Assembly (NCBI GenBank): GCA_016647705.1
Contig: CM028335.1
Coordinates: forward strand, 2,294,001-2,358,000
Source of the DNA: Eucommia ulmoides
Taxonomy: Eukaryota; Streptophyta; Magnoliopsida; Garryales; Eucommiaceae
DNA length: 64,000 nt
Direction: 5' to 3'
Positions 23,619 through 33,363 of the stretch are shown here, one piece after another. The notes beneath the pieces are model-generated. The model was not told the DNA's origin. It did not search any database and worked only from the letters and a program-made list of their open reading frames with translations. A program made the position numbers and the translations under genes. Every line of letters begins with the position of its first letter. Position 1 is the first letter of the stretch.

Positions 23619-24398
23619 CTGAAAGTAACAACATGCATGGGCAGTAGTAAATTGCTTGGATCTTAACATTCCAAACCGAAACAATAAATTAATCACATAA
23701 AAAACGAAATAAACAAATTACAAACCCAAAAGCTGAAAAATTAGGAAACGATTTGTGAAGGTTTGAGCAAAAAAACTAAAAAATTTAAAAAATAAAAGAA
23801 GCAATCCGTCATCTGATATTACAATTTCTCAGGGGAATTTCACTCTTAGAAATGAAGAAGAAGAAGCAAAAATATGTGGTATGAAAAAAGAAGCTATCTG
23901 AGGGTTTCCAGTGGGTGGTTTCCAAAAATGAAAAGCTATCTTAGAAATTAAAGAAGCAATCCGTCATCTGATATTACAATTTCTCAGTGGAAAATTCAAT
24001 GTTATCATTCACATGGAAGAAACTCAAGAATGTTATCATACACATGGAAGAAACTCAAGAAATAGGGATTTGATTTCACTTGAACTACATGTAGATCTAC
24101 AATTAGATCGATGATGGTGGATGGCTGCTATGTGGGATAGTGTAGGGGGACGGCCAGATTTGGGCAATTCAAACCCAAATATGGAAAATTGAATGCGGAT
24201 CTGGCCAAATCGTGGCTGTGATGGTGGAAGAGAGCGTGGGTGTTGGTGGTGGTGGAAGTGGTTTGGGTTCGTGGTCTTGGGTGAGAGGGCCTTCAAGGGT
24301 TGTTGGTTCAGCTTCTGATAGAGCGAGAGAGAGATAGACAGATGCAATTGAGAGAGAGGGTCGTGCATCGATTGAGAGAGCGAGGGAGCAAAGAGTAC

Positions 24399-24825
24399 CT
24401 GGCGATGAACGGCGACGGTGGTTGCTTCAGGTCCGACATCCTGAGCGTCGGAGTCGACGCAATCGTCGAAAAGTCTCCAACCTAGATGGCGAGGTACGGA
24501 TGGCGCAGTAATTGCTGTGATGGTAGCGGCAGCGGCAGCGGCGGCGTCCTGCAAAATGAAAGGGAGAGAGCGAGAGACACAGGAGAAGCGAAGTGGGGAG
24601 GGGGGAGGGATGAGAGAGACGTACCTGCACGATAGCGAGAACGACGGCGATGGATTGACTGGAGTCGAGAGCGACGGAGACGGAGACGGCGATGGCGATG
24701 GCGGTGGCGGTGGCGACGTCGGAGGTGGTAGAGAGAGAAAGAGGACGAGGGCTGGGGAAGAGAGTGAGTCTCGGAGGAGGAAGAGGGCTGGGGAAGAGAG
24801 TGCGTCTTGCGGTCTTGGAGTCCAT
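24399..24825 (-). CDS. Possible first two exons of an unidentified gene or captured gene fragment
   Basis: Minus strand, with an ATG at 24825. Exon 24825-24625 (67 codons, Ser/Pro/Val/Ala-rich, starting MDSKTARRTLF) ends CAG|GTACGT. Exon 24548-24399 (50 codons) begins after TTTTGCAG, reads ...HLGWRLFDDCVDSDAQD..., and ends CAG|GTACTC. Both exons are phase 0 and together open for 117 codons. The GC-rich, CT-repeat-rich sequence resembles a plant 5' leader region. I do not recognise the protein. No downstream exon chain stays open, so this may be gene sequence carried by the candidate Helitron. Confidence 0.35.
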
Positions 24826-24953
24826 GAAGTAAATGCAGACACTGTTGATCACTGTTGATGATGGTAAGTGTTAAAAAGTATGGTTGATGGTAAGTGTTGG
24901 ATGTTGTATATTATAGATATATATTGTATATAGATGTTGTATATATCAAGAGA

Positions 24954-25055
24954 TATCCAACGGTTACGAATATCCAAAGACATCCAACGGCCCTGGATGT
25001 AAATGAGCTGATTTATTATATAGATGTTTATTTGAGTGTATGTGCAATTAAATTA
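24954..25055. other. Short spacer
   Basis: AT-rich spacer with 'tatccaacgg' repeats between the candidate Helitron end and the next MITE. Confidence 0.4.
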
Positions 25056-25540
25056 GGCCCTGTTTGGTTAGTGTTCCCAACCAAACCCAATCCAACCCAA
25101 CTCAAAAATTCTGAGTTTGATTTTTGGGAACGCGTTTGGCAAATACAAAACCCAACCCAACCCAACCCCAAAAATAGGAATTGATTATCAAAATGTTAAG
25201 GAAATGAGAAATAAAAAAAACTTGTTTTTTTTTGTGCCCAAAAAACTCAACCCAAAGTTCTCAACTCCGGTCACTGTCCGACGACCACCCGCCGCCGTCC
25301 ACCGCCGCTAGTCACCGGCCGGCGACCGTCTCCGGACACCGTGCGTCGCCGACCATCCGCCGCCGTTGCTTGCGTCCGGCCACCGTCTGACACCACCGCC
25401 GCCGTCGCCAAACACAAAAAAAAATTTCAAAAAAAAAAATTAGTTTTAGAATAAAATCGTTACCAATCTATTTTCAAAATTCTCAACCCAACCCATTTCA
25501 GTTGGGTACAGAAAAGTGGGAACACTAACCAAACGCCACC
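25056..25540. mobile_element. 485-bp MITE, TSD TTA
   Basis: Ends GGCCCTGTTTGGTTAGTG and CACTAACCAAACGCCACC are inverted repeats extended by 'ttccca/tggga'. TTA at 25053-25055 and 25541-25543 is the target duplication. The interior includes 'caacccaacccaa' subterminal repeats at both ends and a GC-rich Pro/Arg/Thr-coding-like core (25255-25410) that is probably not a gene. Confidence 0.8.
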
Positions 25541-27498
25541 TTAAATTATTGATAAGATTTGGTCGATAAGGTAAAGAATTTTCTAGTATTAGTGTTTGTC
25601 TTTTATTCATTTGTGTACTTATTGTTTTTATGTAATAAATTATTTGTAAATTTGTTGGTCTTATAAATAATATAAGCAATCATATATATAATATTGTCGG
25701 ATCCTAGGTATACCCGTATCCTGATTTTTTTTAAATTTGTTGTGTCCTTGTGTCATGCATGTGTCGGACACGACACGCGTATATGTGTTCGTGCTTCATA
25801 TGATCTAAACTAGTGCATACTTGGCCAAAGCAGGTGTGTGCTTTCCTTCAATTACCTCTGCCAATTTTTTTATTAGTATTTGTTTGATTTATCCTACATT
25901 GGATGTGCAAGGGATTGGTTCTCATCCTTTTAAATGTGAATAAAAAGTGTTTTCACAATATAACCCCTCACACTTTACCTTTTTTTTTTTTTAAATAAGT
26001 GTTGAGCAGTCCAAATAGAGAATCTAATTCATAATTTATTTTATTTTAATTTTAAGTTAAATATAAATCCCTTAATTATGTTTTAACTTGTGTTTTACTT
26101 CCATTATCAATACTCTCTTATATCTTCAATCAAATACTTCTAATTAAGGCTTGTATTGTCGGTTGCTGGTGCCGCCGTTTTGCACCCGCCGCACCCACCA
26201 TTGGACCTCAAGCCTTCGGTCGTCGAAGTCCGACCACTGGTCATTGATTTTTTTTAGTTACATGTAACTATTTTTTAGTATATTTTTTTTTATTTATATG
26301 TACCTATTTTTAATGAATTTTTCAGTTACGTTTTTAGTTATATTTTAATATCTTCTTTAGTTATATTTTTTAGTAATATTCATGTCATTTTTCGGATAAT
26401 AGAAAAATTAGTTGAATGCAAATACAAAGTACATTAAGAAAATGTTACTAAAAAATTAGTGAATGTAACTGAAAAAAATTCAGGTGGCGATGTTAGGACC
26501 GGTGATCGGAATCTAGAGGGGACCTCCCACCATGTAAATACAAAACCATTTAACCAGAATTGTACAACTTTTTTTTTTTTTTTTTTCGTAAGGCAATCTT
26601 TAGGGGTGAGGAATTTAAAAATTGTGCCCAATCCACTTCAAAGAGGGAGATTAATCTCGAGGTGCACATGAGATAGTCATTAATGTGAGTGATTCTAACG
26701 AATTCTTACTATGATTATTACGTCAGAGTAAGAATTATAGATTCAAATCTATTTTGTTGTAGGTTACCTTTAGAATTACAACATCAACTTTTCTGAAAAA
26801 CTACAAATACAACATTTTTACAAAATTGTGAATTTAAAATAATTAAAAAATATAAATCGTTGGATTGAGAGCTTTAAGATGACACCCATATCTCTAATTC
26901 TCGAAGCAGTTACAGACAAATGTTGAATTTAACGTCAAATTTCGGCGTTAACTTTATTGAAATTTGTTTATTGAATTCAACAACATAGATTCATGTGACG
27001 ATTTTTTGAATAGTTACATACCAATGCTAAATTCAATACAAGATGTTAGTATTAATTTTGTTAAATTACAAAAATTCATGTCTATTTTTAAAGTAGTAAT
27101 ATACAAATGTTAATGAATATTTTTATATTCATCAAACGTTGGTATTTAACAAACCAAAAGTTAGTGTTAAAATTGTTAAGTACTTTTTTTTGTCGAATTC
27201 AACGGAAGGACATTCTAAGTAAAAATTAATGAATTCAACAGATGTTATAGTTTTTATTGAAAACATATTTTTCAAAATTTTTATTTTTTTCTACATGTAA
27301 TATACCCATAAATAAAAATAAATGAAACAAAAAAAATAAAAAATGCAGAAAAAAGTAATAAAAGAGAGAGAGATATAGAGAGTAGAAATTAAAAAATATG
27401 AAATAAACAACAAAAATTTATATGTTGCCAGGATTTTTTTTTTATCAACAGAATATGATGCAGGGAGTCTTAGGTAATTAAATTGAAAAGATAAGTTC
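25541..27498. other. AT-rich intergenic DNA with dispersed-repeat fragments
   Basis: 25690-25800 resembles 17400-17580. 26245-26500 ('agttacatgtaactatttttta' and following) resembles 43388-43640, so a second dispersed family is present on both sides of the large retroelement. No gene is supported. Confidence 0.45.
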
Positions 27499-27501
27499 TT
27501 A

Positions 27502-28536
27502 CGGCATGTTTGGTTGGACGGAATGGAATGAGGGTGGAATTGAATGGAAGAAGTAATGGAATGAGAGAAATAATGGAATAGAATTGTAAATGGAATCATT
27601 ATTCCATTCTCTTGCTTGGTTGGTATGGAATGAAAAAAAGAATGGAATAGTGAAATATATTAAAATTTCTATTTTGTCCTTATAAAATTATTATTCTATT
27701 CTCTTCCTGGTTGGTTATAATAAAATTTTATTATATTTCACTATTCTATTTCTTTCCTCATTTTATTATATTTCACTATTCAACTCAATTTTAAGTTATT
27801 GTTCTCTAATTTCTATTTTTATTCTCAATTTTCAGTTTCTATTCTTTAATTTCTGTTTTTATTCTCAATTTTCAGTTTCCTTTTTCAATTTTTCGTTCTC
27901 TAATTTTCTATTTTTTGTTCTCAATTTTCAGTTTATGTTCTCAATTTTTTATTTTTGTTCTCAATTTTCTATTTTTATTCTCAATTTTTGGTTTCCGTTC
28001 TCAATTTTCTATTATCTAATTTTATGTTTTTGTTCTCAATTTTCTGTTTCTATTATCTAATTTTATGTTTTTGTTCTCAATTTTCAGTTTTCTTTCTCAA
28101 TTTTCCGTTCTCTAATTTTATATTTTTATGCTCAATTTTCAGTTTATGTTCTCAATTTTCTGTTCTCTAATTTTCTGTTTTTATTCTCAATTTTCGGTTT
28201 ATGTTCTCAATTTTCTGTTTCTATTCTCAATTTTTTGTTCTCAATTTTCTATTTCTATTCCCAACTTTCTGTTATCTAATTTCAATTTATGTTTTCTAAT
28301 TTCTATTTTTATTCTCAATTTTCAAAGGCTTAATTACAAGGGTTATCATGTAATTTAAGATATTGATTTCATTGGGTTGAAATCTCATTCCACCCCATTT
28401 CGAATGGAATCCTATTTCATCCAATTTCACTCCAATGGAATAAAGTGATTCCATTGGAGAACCAAACAACGAAATAGAAATCGAGGGCGGAATGCGATTC
28501 CATTCCGCCGTCGATTCCATCCAACCAAACATGTCG
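27502..28536. mobile_element. MITE A: 1,035-bp PIF/Harbinger-like element with internal minisatellite
   Basis: Terminal inverted repeats CGGCATGTTTGGTTGGA and TCCAACCAAACATGTCG are flanked by a perfect TTA duplication (27499-27501 and 28537-28539). Subterminal parts contain 'ggaatggaat' blocks. The core (about 27780-28330) is a 20-22-bp minisatellite of the form 'gttctcaattttctgttttt'. It is the inverted counterpart of MITE B at 46135-47091. No transposase. Confidence 0.85.
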
Positions 28537-28539
28537 TTA

Positions 28540-28858
28540 GTGTTTATTAAATAGAGAGAGTGTTTCGGGTTTAAAATCATTCGCAAAATAAATTTTAAGT
28601 AAAATCAATGAGAATAAAAATTGGTAAGCAATATTAGCACTCTCATTATTTTTTTATTTTTTTTAAGAGAAAGAGTGATTAAGAATAAGGGCAGCAGTCA
28701 AACACCTCTTCCTTCATTTTTTCAAGAATAAGAATTGTCATCTCGCCTCGGAAAGTATCGAGGTCGAGGTATTTGACATCCACTTAGCCTTCCAATCCTT
28801 TAATTGCTAGGAAGTTTGTGCACTTGTTATTTTCTCTTGGAGTGAACTGGAGCTTGTA
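28540..28858. other. Host sequence flanking the retroelement
   Basis: Mixed AT-rich sequence with a GC-richer part at 28735-28860. It contains the GTCGT target site at 28859-28863. No gene seen. Confidence 0.45.
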
Positions 28859-29159
28859 GTCGTTGTAGACACGGTATTTTTGACCGCCTCGCAAAAAATC
28901 ATACTTTATTTTATAGTTACCTTTATTTTATTTTTTTTATTTTTTTTGTTTTGATTGTACCGTATTTATGCGGTTTAATACTGCTAAATTAAGTTTTATT
29001 AATCTCTTAAGTAAATTAAATATTAGTAATTGATTTATTTTTTTTGGTTTTGTAGATTTTTCGAAGTGGAATAAAAACGCGTTAATTCGGAACAAAATGG
29101 ACAAGAAACAGACGAGAACGAGAGAGGCCTGGACCGAACGCGTGGGGGGGCTGCAAAAA

Positions 29160-29274
29160 GGTCGCACGTGCGACCAAAAACTGGTCGCACGTGCGACCAG
29201 TGGGCTGGCCGCATGTGCGGCCAGCAGAGGGTGTCCCCCCCCTTTTGTTTGGGTGCACCGAATTCGGTGCACCC
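29160..29274. promoter_or_regulatory. Cluster of long palindromes in 5' LTR U3
   Basis: Two perfect 16-bp palindromes GGTCGCACGTGCGACC (29160-29175 and 29183-29198), each centred on a CACGTG G-box core. A third, near-palindromic GGCCGCATGTGCGGCC is at 29207-29222. A perfect 24-bp palindrome is at 29251-29274 (GGGTGCACCG arms around an AATT centre). G-box cores bind bHLH/bZIP factors in plants, so this could be an enhancer; that is inference. Confidence 0.6.
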
Positions 29275-29328
29275 ACCCCCTTTTTTCCTTTTTTCTACTT
29301 TTCATGCGTTTCTTCGTCGAGTTTTAGG

Positions 29329-29358
29329 GCCTTCATTCCTATAAATAGGAATGAAGGC
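29329..29358 (+). promoter_or_regulatory. 5' LTR TATA box inside a perfect inverted repeat
   Basis: Arms GCCTTCATTCCTA (29329-29341) and TAGGAATGAAGGC (29346-29358) enclose TAAA, so that CTATAAATAG sits exactly at the centre. It is the best TATA box of the LTR. Transcription would be expected to start about 30 nt downstream, near 29380. Confidence 0.7.
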
Positions 29359-29675
29359 TCACAATACAAAGGGGATTTTTGGGGTAGAATTTTTTTTTGG
29401 AGAGGAATTTTTGTAAGGGAGAGGTGAAATCTGGAGAGAAATTTTGAAGAAAATAATATTATTTTCATTTTATTGTAATTTTGAAGAAGAAAAATCTCCA
29501 AGAAGGTGGTAAATTTTCATCTGTTGTAAATCTTACTCTTATTTTTAAATAAGTTGTTATTATACTAATTTTTTTTTTGTAAATTAGATTTTTTTTTTCT
29601 TTTCCTTTATTAGTTATTTATTTATTTATTACTTTTTATTTTCTTTTTTATTTTTTTTTTTTTTTTTTTTTTTTG

Positions 29676-30790
29676 AGTAAGTAAAACGAGGCGAAAAATT
29701 CTCAACCTTCAATTTGAACGGTTTAAATTTAGAAGGGAATTACTCCCCTCAATGCGTGTGTGCGGGTGTTTTATTTAATTTGTATTAAATATAATGTGCT
29801 AACAATACGAGGTGGAAAATTCCCAACCTTCAATTTGAACGGTCTAAATTTAGAAGGGAATTACTCCCCTCGATGCGTGTATGCGGGTGTTTTATTTAAT
29901 TTGTATTAAATATAATGTGCTAACAATACGAGGTGAAAAATTCCCAACCTTCAATTTGAACGGTCTAAATTTAGAAGGGAATTACTCCCCTCGATGCGTG
30001 TGTGCGAGTGTTTTATTTAATTTGTATTAAATATAATGTGCTAACAATGCGAGGTGGAAAATTCCCAACCTTCAATTTGAACGGTCTAAATTTAGAAGGG
30101 AATTACTCCCCTCGATGCGTGTGTGCGGGTGTTTTATTTAATTTGTATTAAATATAATGTGCTAACAATACGAGGTGGAAAATTCCCAACCTTCAATTTG
30201 AACGGTTTAAATTTAGAAGAGAATTATTTCCCTCGATGCGTGTGTGCGGGTGTTTTATTTAATTTGTATTAAATATAATGTGCTAACGATACGAGGTGGA
30301 AAATTCTCAACCTTCCATTTGAACGGTTTAAATTTAAAAGGGAAATTATTCCCCTCAATGTGTGCGTGCGTGTGGGTGCGTGCGTTTTCTTTAACTCATA
30401 TTAAATATAATGTGCTAACAATACGAGGTGGAAAATTCCCAACCTTCCATTTGAACGGTTTAAATTTAGAAGGGAATTACTCCCCTCGATGTGTGCGTGC
30501 GTGTGTGAGCGTGTGTTTCTTTAACTCGTATTAAATATAATGTGCTAACAATATGAGGTGGAAAATTCTCAACCTTCTATTTGAACGGTTTTAAATTTAG
30601 AAGAGAATTATTCCCCTCAATGTGTGAGTGTGTGCGTGCGTGTGTTTCTTTAACTTGTGTTAAATATAATGTGTTAACAAGATGAGGTGGAAAATTCCCA
30701 GCCTTCCATCAGAACGGTCTAGGTTTAGAAGGGAGACCACTTTCCTCAATATGTGTGTGTGTGTGTATATGTGTATATGAGGAGGATTTC
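29676..30790 (+). repeat. Nine tandem units of about 121-132 bp in the 5' LTR
   Basis: Each unit reads '(aacaatacgagg)tggaaaattcccaaccttc', then 'tttgaacggt(c/t)taaatttagaagggaattactcccctc', then 'atgcgtgtgtgcggg' and 'tatttaatttgtattaaatataatgtgct'. Later units have longer GT-rich spacers. The 3' LTR has ten. Confidence 0.9.
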
Positions 30791-31188
30791 AAAATAAAAT
30801 AAAAACATTCGGATTTAAATTCTAATTGGACTTAATCGGATAAGGTACCGTCTTTGGACGGGCGTCTTGGGGTGCTTGACACCTTCCCCGAGCGTAACTG
30901 ACCCCCGAACTCTTTAAACGAATCTCTGGTCAGACCATGTTATTTTTGGAGTCAAATTTTACTTAAGCCATTGTTTTAAATTATTTTCAAAAAAGGAAAA
31001 TATGGTGACCTAGCACATCATTTAAACCCAATGCTAGGTGGCGACTCCTTTTTCTAAAACAGGCTTAAGTATATTTTAATGAGGAAATCGACGTTTTTAA
31101 AAACCCTTCTCATTTTACCAGCGCCAAGCATATATAAGCATATATCTATCTTTTTTGGTTTTCTCTGGAAAATCGGGGCGCGTTCAGC

Positions 31189-31206
31189 TGGCGACTCCGC
31201 TGGGGA
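31189..31206 (+). other. Primer-binding site
   Basis: TGGCGACTCCGCTGGGGA lies two bases after the 5' LTR end. The leading TGG complements a tRNA 3' CCA. In Ogre-type elements a very similar site is ascribed to a tRNA-Arg primer; I state that from family knowledge. Confidence 0.85.
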
Positions 31207-31603
31207 CCGGCTGAGGGTCGAGCCCAATATGTCTAAATAAGTCTAACTAATCTAAAGTCTGAATGTTAAATTTTATTTTATTTTTTCCCTCAATTCAGTA
31301 AATAAGTTGTGATTTTTTTTTTTTTATATATCATTTATTTTTTTATTTTTTATATATTTTTTTTCCTTATTTCCTCTCAGGCCTTTATATCGTTGTAAAT
31401 CCTCTGATAAAAGCAAAACTGTCTTGTATTCATATTATCCCCTCAGGATTCTATGATACAAGACGAGAAAGGGGATTTTTTGTACTTGATGGATTTATGA
31501 CGTCTTGGGAAGTCCTAAAAAAAAAAAAAAAAAAAAAAAAAAGAAGAAGAAGAAAAGAGCACACCAAACAAGTTCAAAGTTTTCAATATCGGTAGGGAAC
31601 GAC

Positions 31604-31636
<33 letters not shown>

Positions 31637-31748
31637 GAAAAAGATTTTTTATGTACTATAATTTGTTTTAATTAGTCGTTATCGAAATTGAAATCTTCGA
31701 ACTAGAATAGGCTTTAAGGCCACCTAAGACCTACGTGAACTAAAAAAA
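31207..31748 (+). other. Retroelement 5' untranslated region
   Basis: Leader between the primer-binding site and gag, with T-rich and two long A-rich tracts (about 31519-31545 and 31603-31626). No open frame. No additional ORF upstream of gag, as described for some Ogre elements, is visible here. Confidence 0.6.
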
Positions 31749-33363
31749 ATGATTTTTTTTGTAGGTGAAAAAGAAAAGGATAAGACGAAGAAAATTGGTC
31801 CCAGAAAAGCAAATCCAGTTCCCCCCTTTCGAAGTCCGATCTTTACACGCAGTCGAGCACAGACTCATTCCAGGATGACATCAGAAAGCAATCCCGAATC
31901 TCCCCGAACGACCCAGATAGCTCAGATGCAGGAAACTATTGACAGGTTGATGGAAAGGATCAACGAACTTAGCCGACCTCAGGAGGTGCCTATTCTTCCG
32001 TCCAACGGGACTCCTGTGACTGAATCCCCAAATGAAAACCCTGCAAGTATTGGGATGGAGAACTTAGGGCCGAATCCGAACCACATCGGCCCGAACTTTG
32101 CAGTACCGGTCTACTATGGACCTCAGATGGGCCCTCATCCTTTCGCCTATGGAGCTCCGACATATCCCATTCAGGGGCATGTCTATCAGGCCTCGCCAGA
32201 GGGCTCGGCCCCCGCCGCCCCGCAGATCCTCATTCACCCGGAGAGGGTCGTTGCTCCACCAAACAATTCAAATGATAGCCAACCGGCCCCGGCCATTGAA
32301 ACTGAAAACAAAGAAGAGAATGGCCCTCCACCGGCTTGGCTTCTGAAAATGGAGAAATTGGAAAAAACTATGGAAGAATGGCAAAAGGAGAAGCCGTCCA
32401 AGAAAGCGACGTACAAGGAGTTGTCAGCACCACCCGGGATTGTGTACCCGGAAAATTTCGTGGTTCCAGAGTTCACAAAATATGATGGCACTGGCCCTCC
32501 ATAATGGCATGTCAGTATTTACAAAGAGGAGTTAGAAATTCATGCTCGGAACGAAGACCTTTGCCTAAAGATGTTTCGGAGATCGTTGAAAGGATCGGCT
32601 CTCAACTGGTACATGACCCTGGAGCTATCACAGATTAAAACATTTAAAGATCTGGTAGAGGCTTTCTGTGAGCAATATGTGTACAATAGGGATGCCGCGC
32701 CAGACCGCAATACCCTCTACCAGATACTGAAAAATAAAGACGAAAGTTTCCGGAGGTATACTGCTCGTTGGAGGGAAGAGGCTGCCAAAGTTGTCCCTAA
32801 GCTGAGCGAGGAGGCTCAGTTAGAGATATTCAAGTCAATTCAGTCACCGCCGTTCTATCGAGATCTCTCAAGCATAGCAGTGGTTTTTTTCGGCGATGTG
32901 ATCAAACAGGCCGAGGTGACGGAAGAAGGAATAAGGAGCGGAAAAATTGAAGGGGCCCAATCCAATCTGACGAAAAGGTCAGCCCCGCCAAAGATGAAAG
33001 AAAATGAAGTAGCTGTTGTCGTTTCCCCTCGGCAAACCCATTACCAGAACTACCCCCAAGCTTCTTGTCCCCAGAACTACCCGAACCAGAACAACCAATA
33101 TCAACCAAAATTATACTCAAAACCAACCCTATTCCCAAAGCCGCCCCCGCTCTTACCAAAATGTACCTCCCCCTTATCAAAACCATATTCTCCAATATTA
33201 CCCTCAAGCCTACCCAACACCCTCTTACCATACCTATCAACCACGCCCGAACACCCCACCTCAAATTCCTAACCGCACTCCAAGGTCAGGAACCCAATAC
33301 CACCAAAACCTTCTACCTCATGCTACTGGGGGAAATTTCCAGAACGACAACAGAGAACTATAA
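31749..33363 (+). pseudogene. gag: gag, interrupted
   Basis: Structural protein of the retroelement particle. The frame opens at the ATG 31749 (an in-frame ATG at 31875 starts MTSESNPESPRT). A Pro-rich N-terminal part with a coiled-coil-like MEKLEKTMEEWQKEK leads into the retrotransposon-gag core (MFRRSLKGSALNWYMTLE at 32571 onward, FYRDLSSIAVVF near 32860). Breaks: an in-frame TAA at 32502-32504 just before the core, a frame change near 33110 in the Tyr/Gln/Pro-rich tail (from the frame of 32571 to the frame of 33388), and a TAA at 33361-33363. The rest of the sequence stays gag-like, so these are disabling lesions in a once-functional gene. Confidence 0.85.

Larger units (their letters stand above)
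17790..24953 (-). mobile_element. Candidate non-autonomous Helitron
   Basis: Read on the minus strand, the 3' end has a GC-rich hairpin (8-bp stem CCCGTGCC/GGCACGGG, loop TTCA, at 17820-17801), then 7 nt, then CTAG followed by flanking T. This is the canonical Helitron terminus and insertion context. A candidate 5' end TCTCTTGATATATACAAC begins at 24953 with a flanking A, giving the expected A|T target. No Rep/helicase is present. The interior holds exon-like islands, a duplicated about-193-bp segment and tandem GGAACAGAAACAG arrays. The 3' end is much firmer than the 5' end; another 5' end nearby cannot be excluded. Confidence 0.5.
28864..31186 (+). repeat. 5' LTR (2,323 bp)
   Basis: Starts TGTAGACACGGTATTTTTG and ends CGTTCA. 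In order it contains an AT-rich U3 with palindromes at 29160-29274, the TATA inverted repeat at 29329-29358, long poly-T tracts, nine tandem copies of an about-121-132-bp unit (29676-30790), and a terminal 'ggcgactcctttttctaaaacaggc' region. Open frames within it (for example 28937-29305 minus and 30244-30534 plus) recur in the 3' LTR and have no recognisable products. Confidence 0.95.

Noticed and set aside
24036-24398. Minus-strand 268-codon frame, downstream portion rich in Ser, Pro and His
   Set aside because: Runs through predicted splice sites and lacks an ATG in a plausible context; only the splice-bordered parts at 24399-24825 are kept as tentative.
24517-24858. Plus-strand Gly/Asp/Glu-rich frame
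   Set aside because: Complement of the CT-rich, codon-biased exon-like sequence on the minus strand; repeat-driven composition.
28937-29427. Open frames in the LTR (for example the one with RCTQTKGGG)
   Set aside because: Repeated in the other LTR with changes of frame and length; they translate palindromes and promoter sequence, not a protein.
30244-30534. Plus-strand frame with two copies of KYNVLTIRGGKF
   Set aside because: Translation of the about-121-bp LTR tandem unit; also seen in the 3' LTR.
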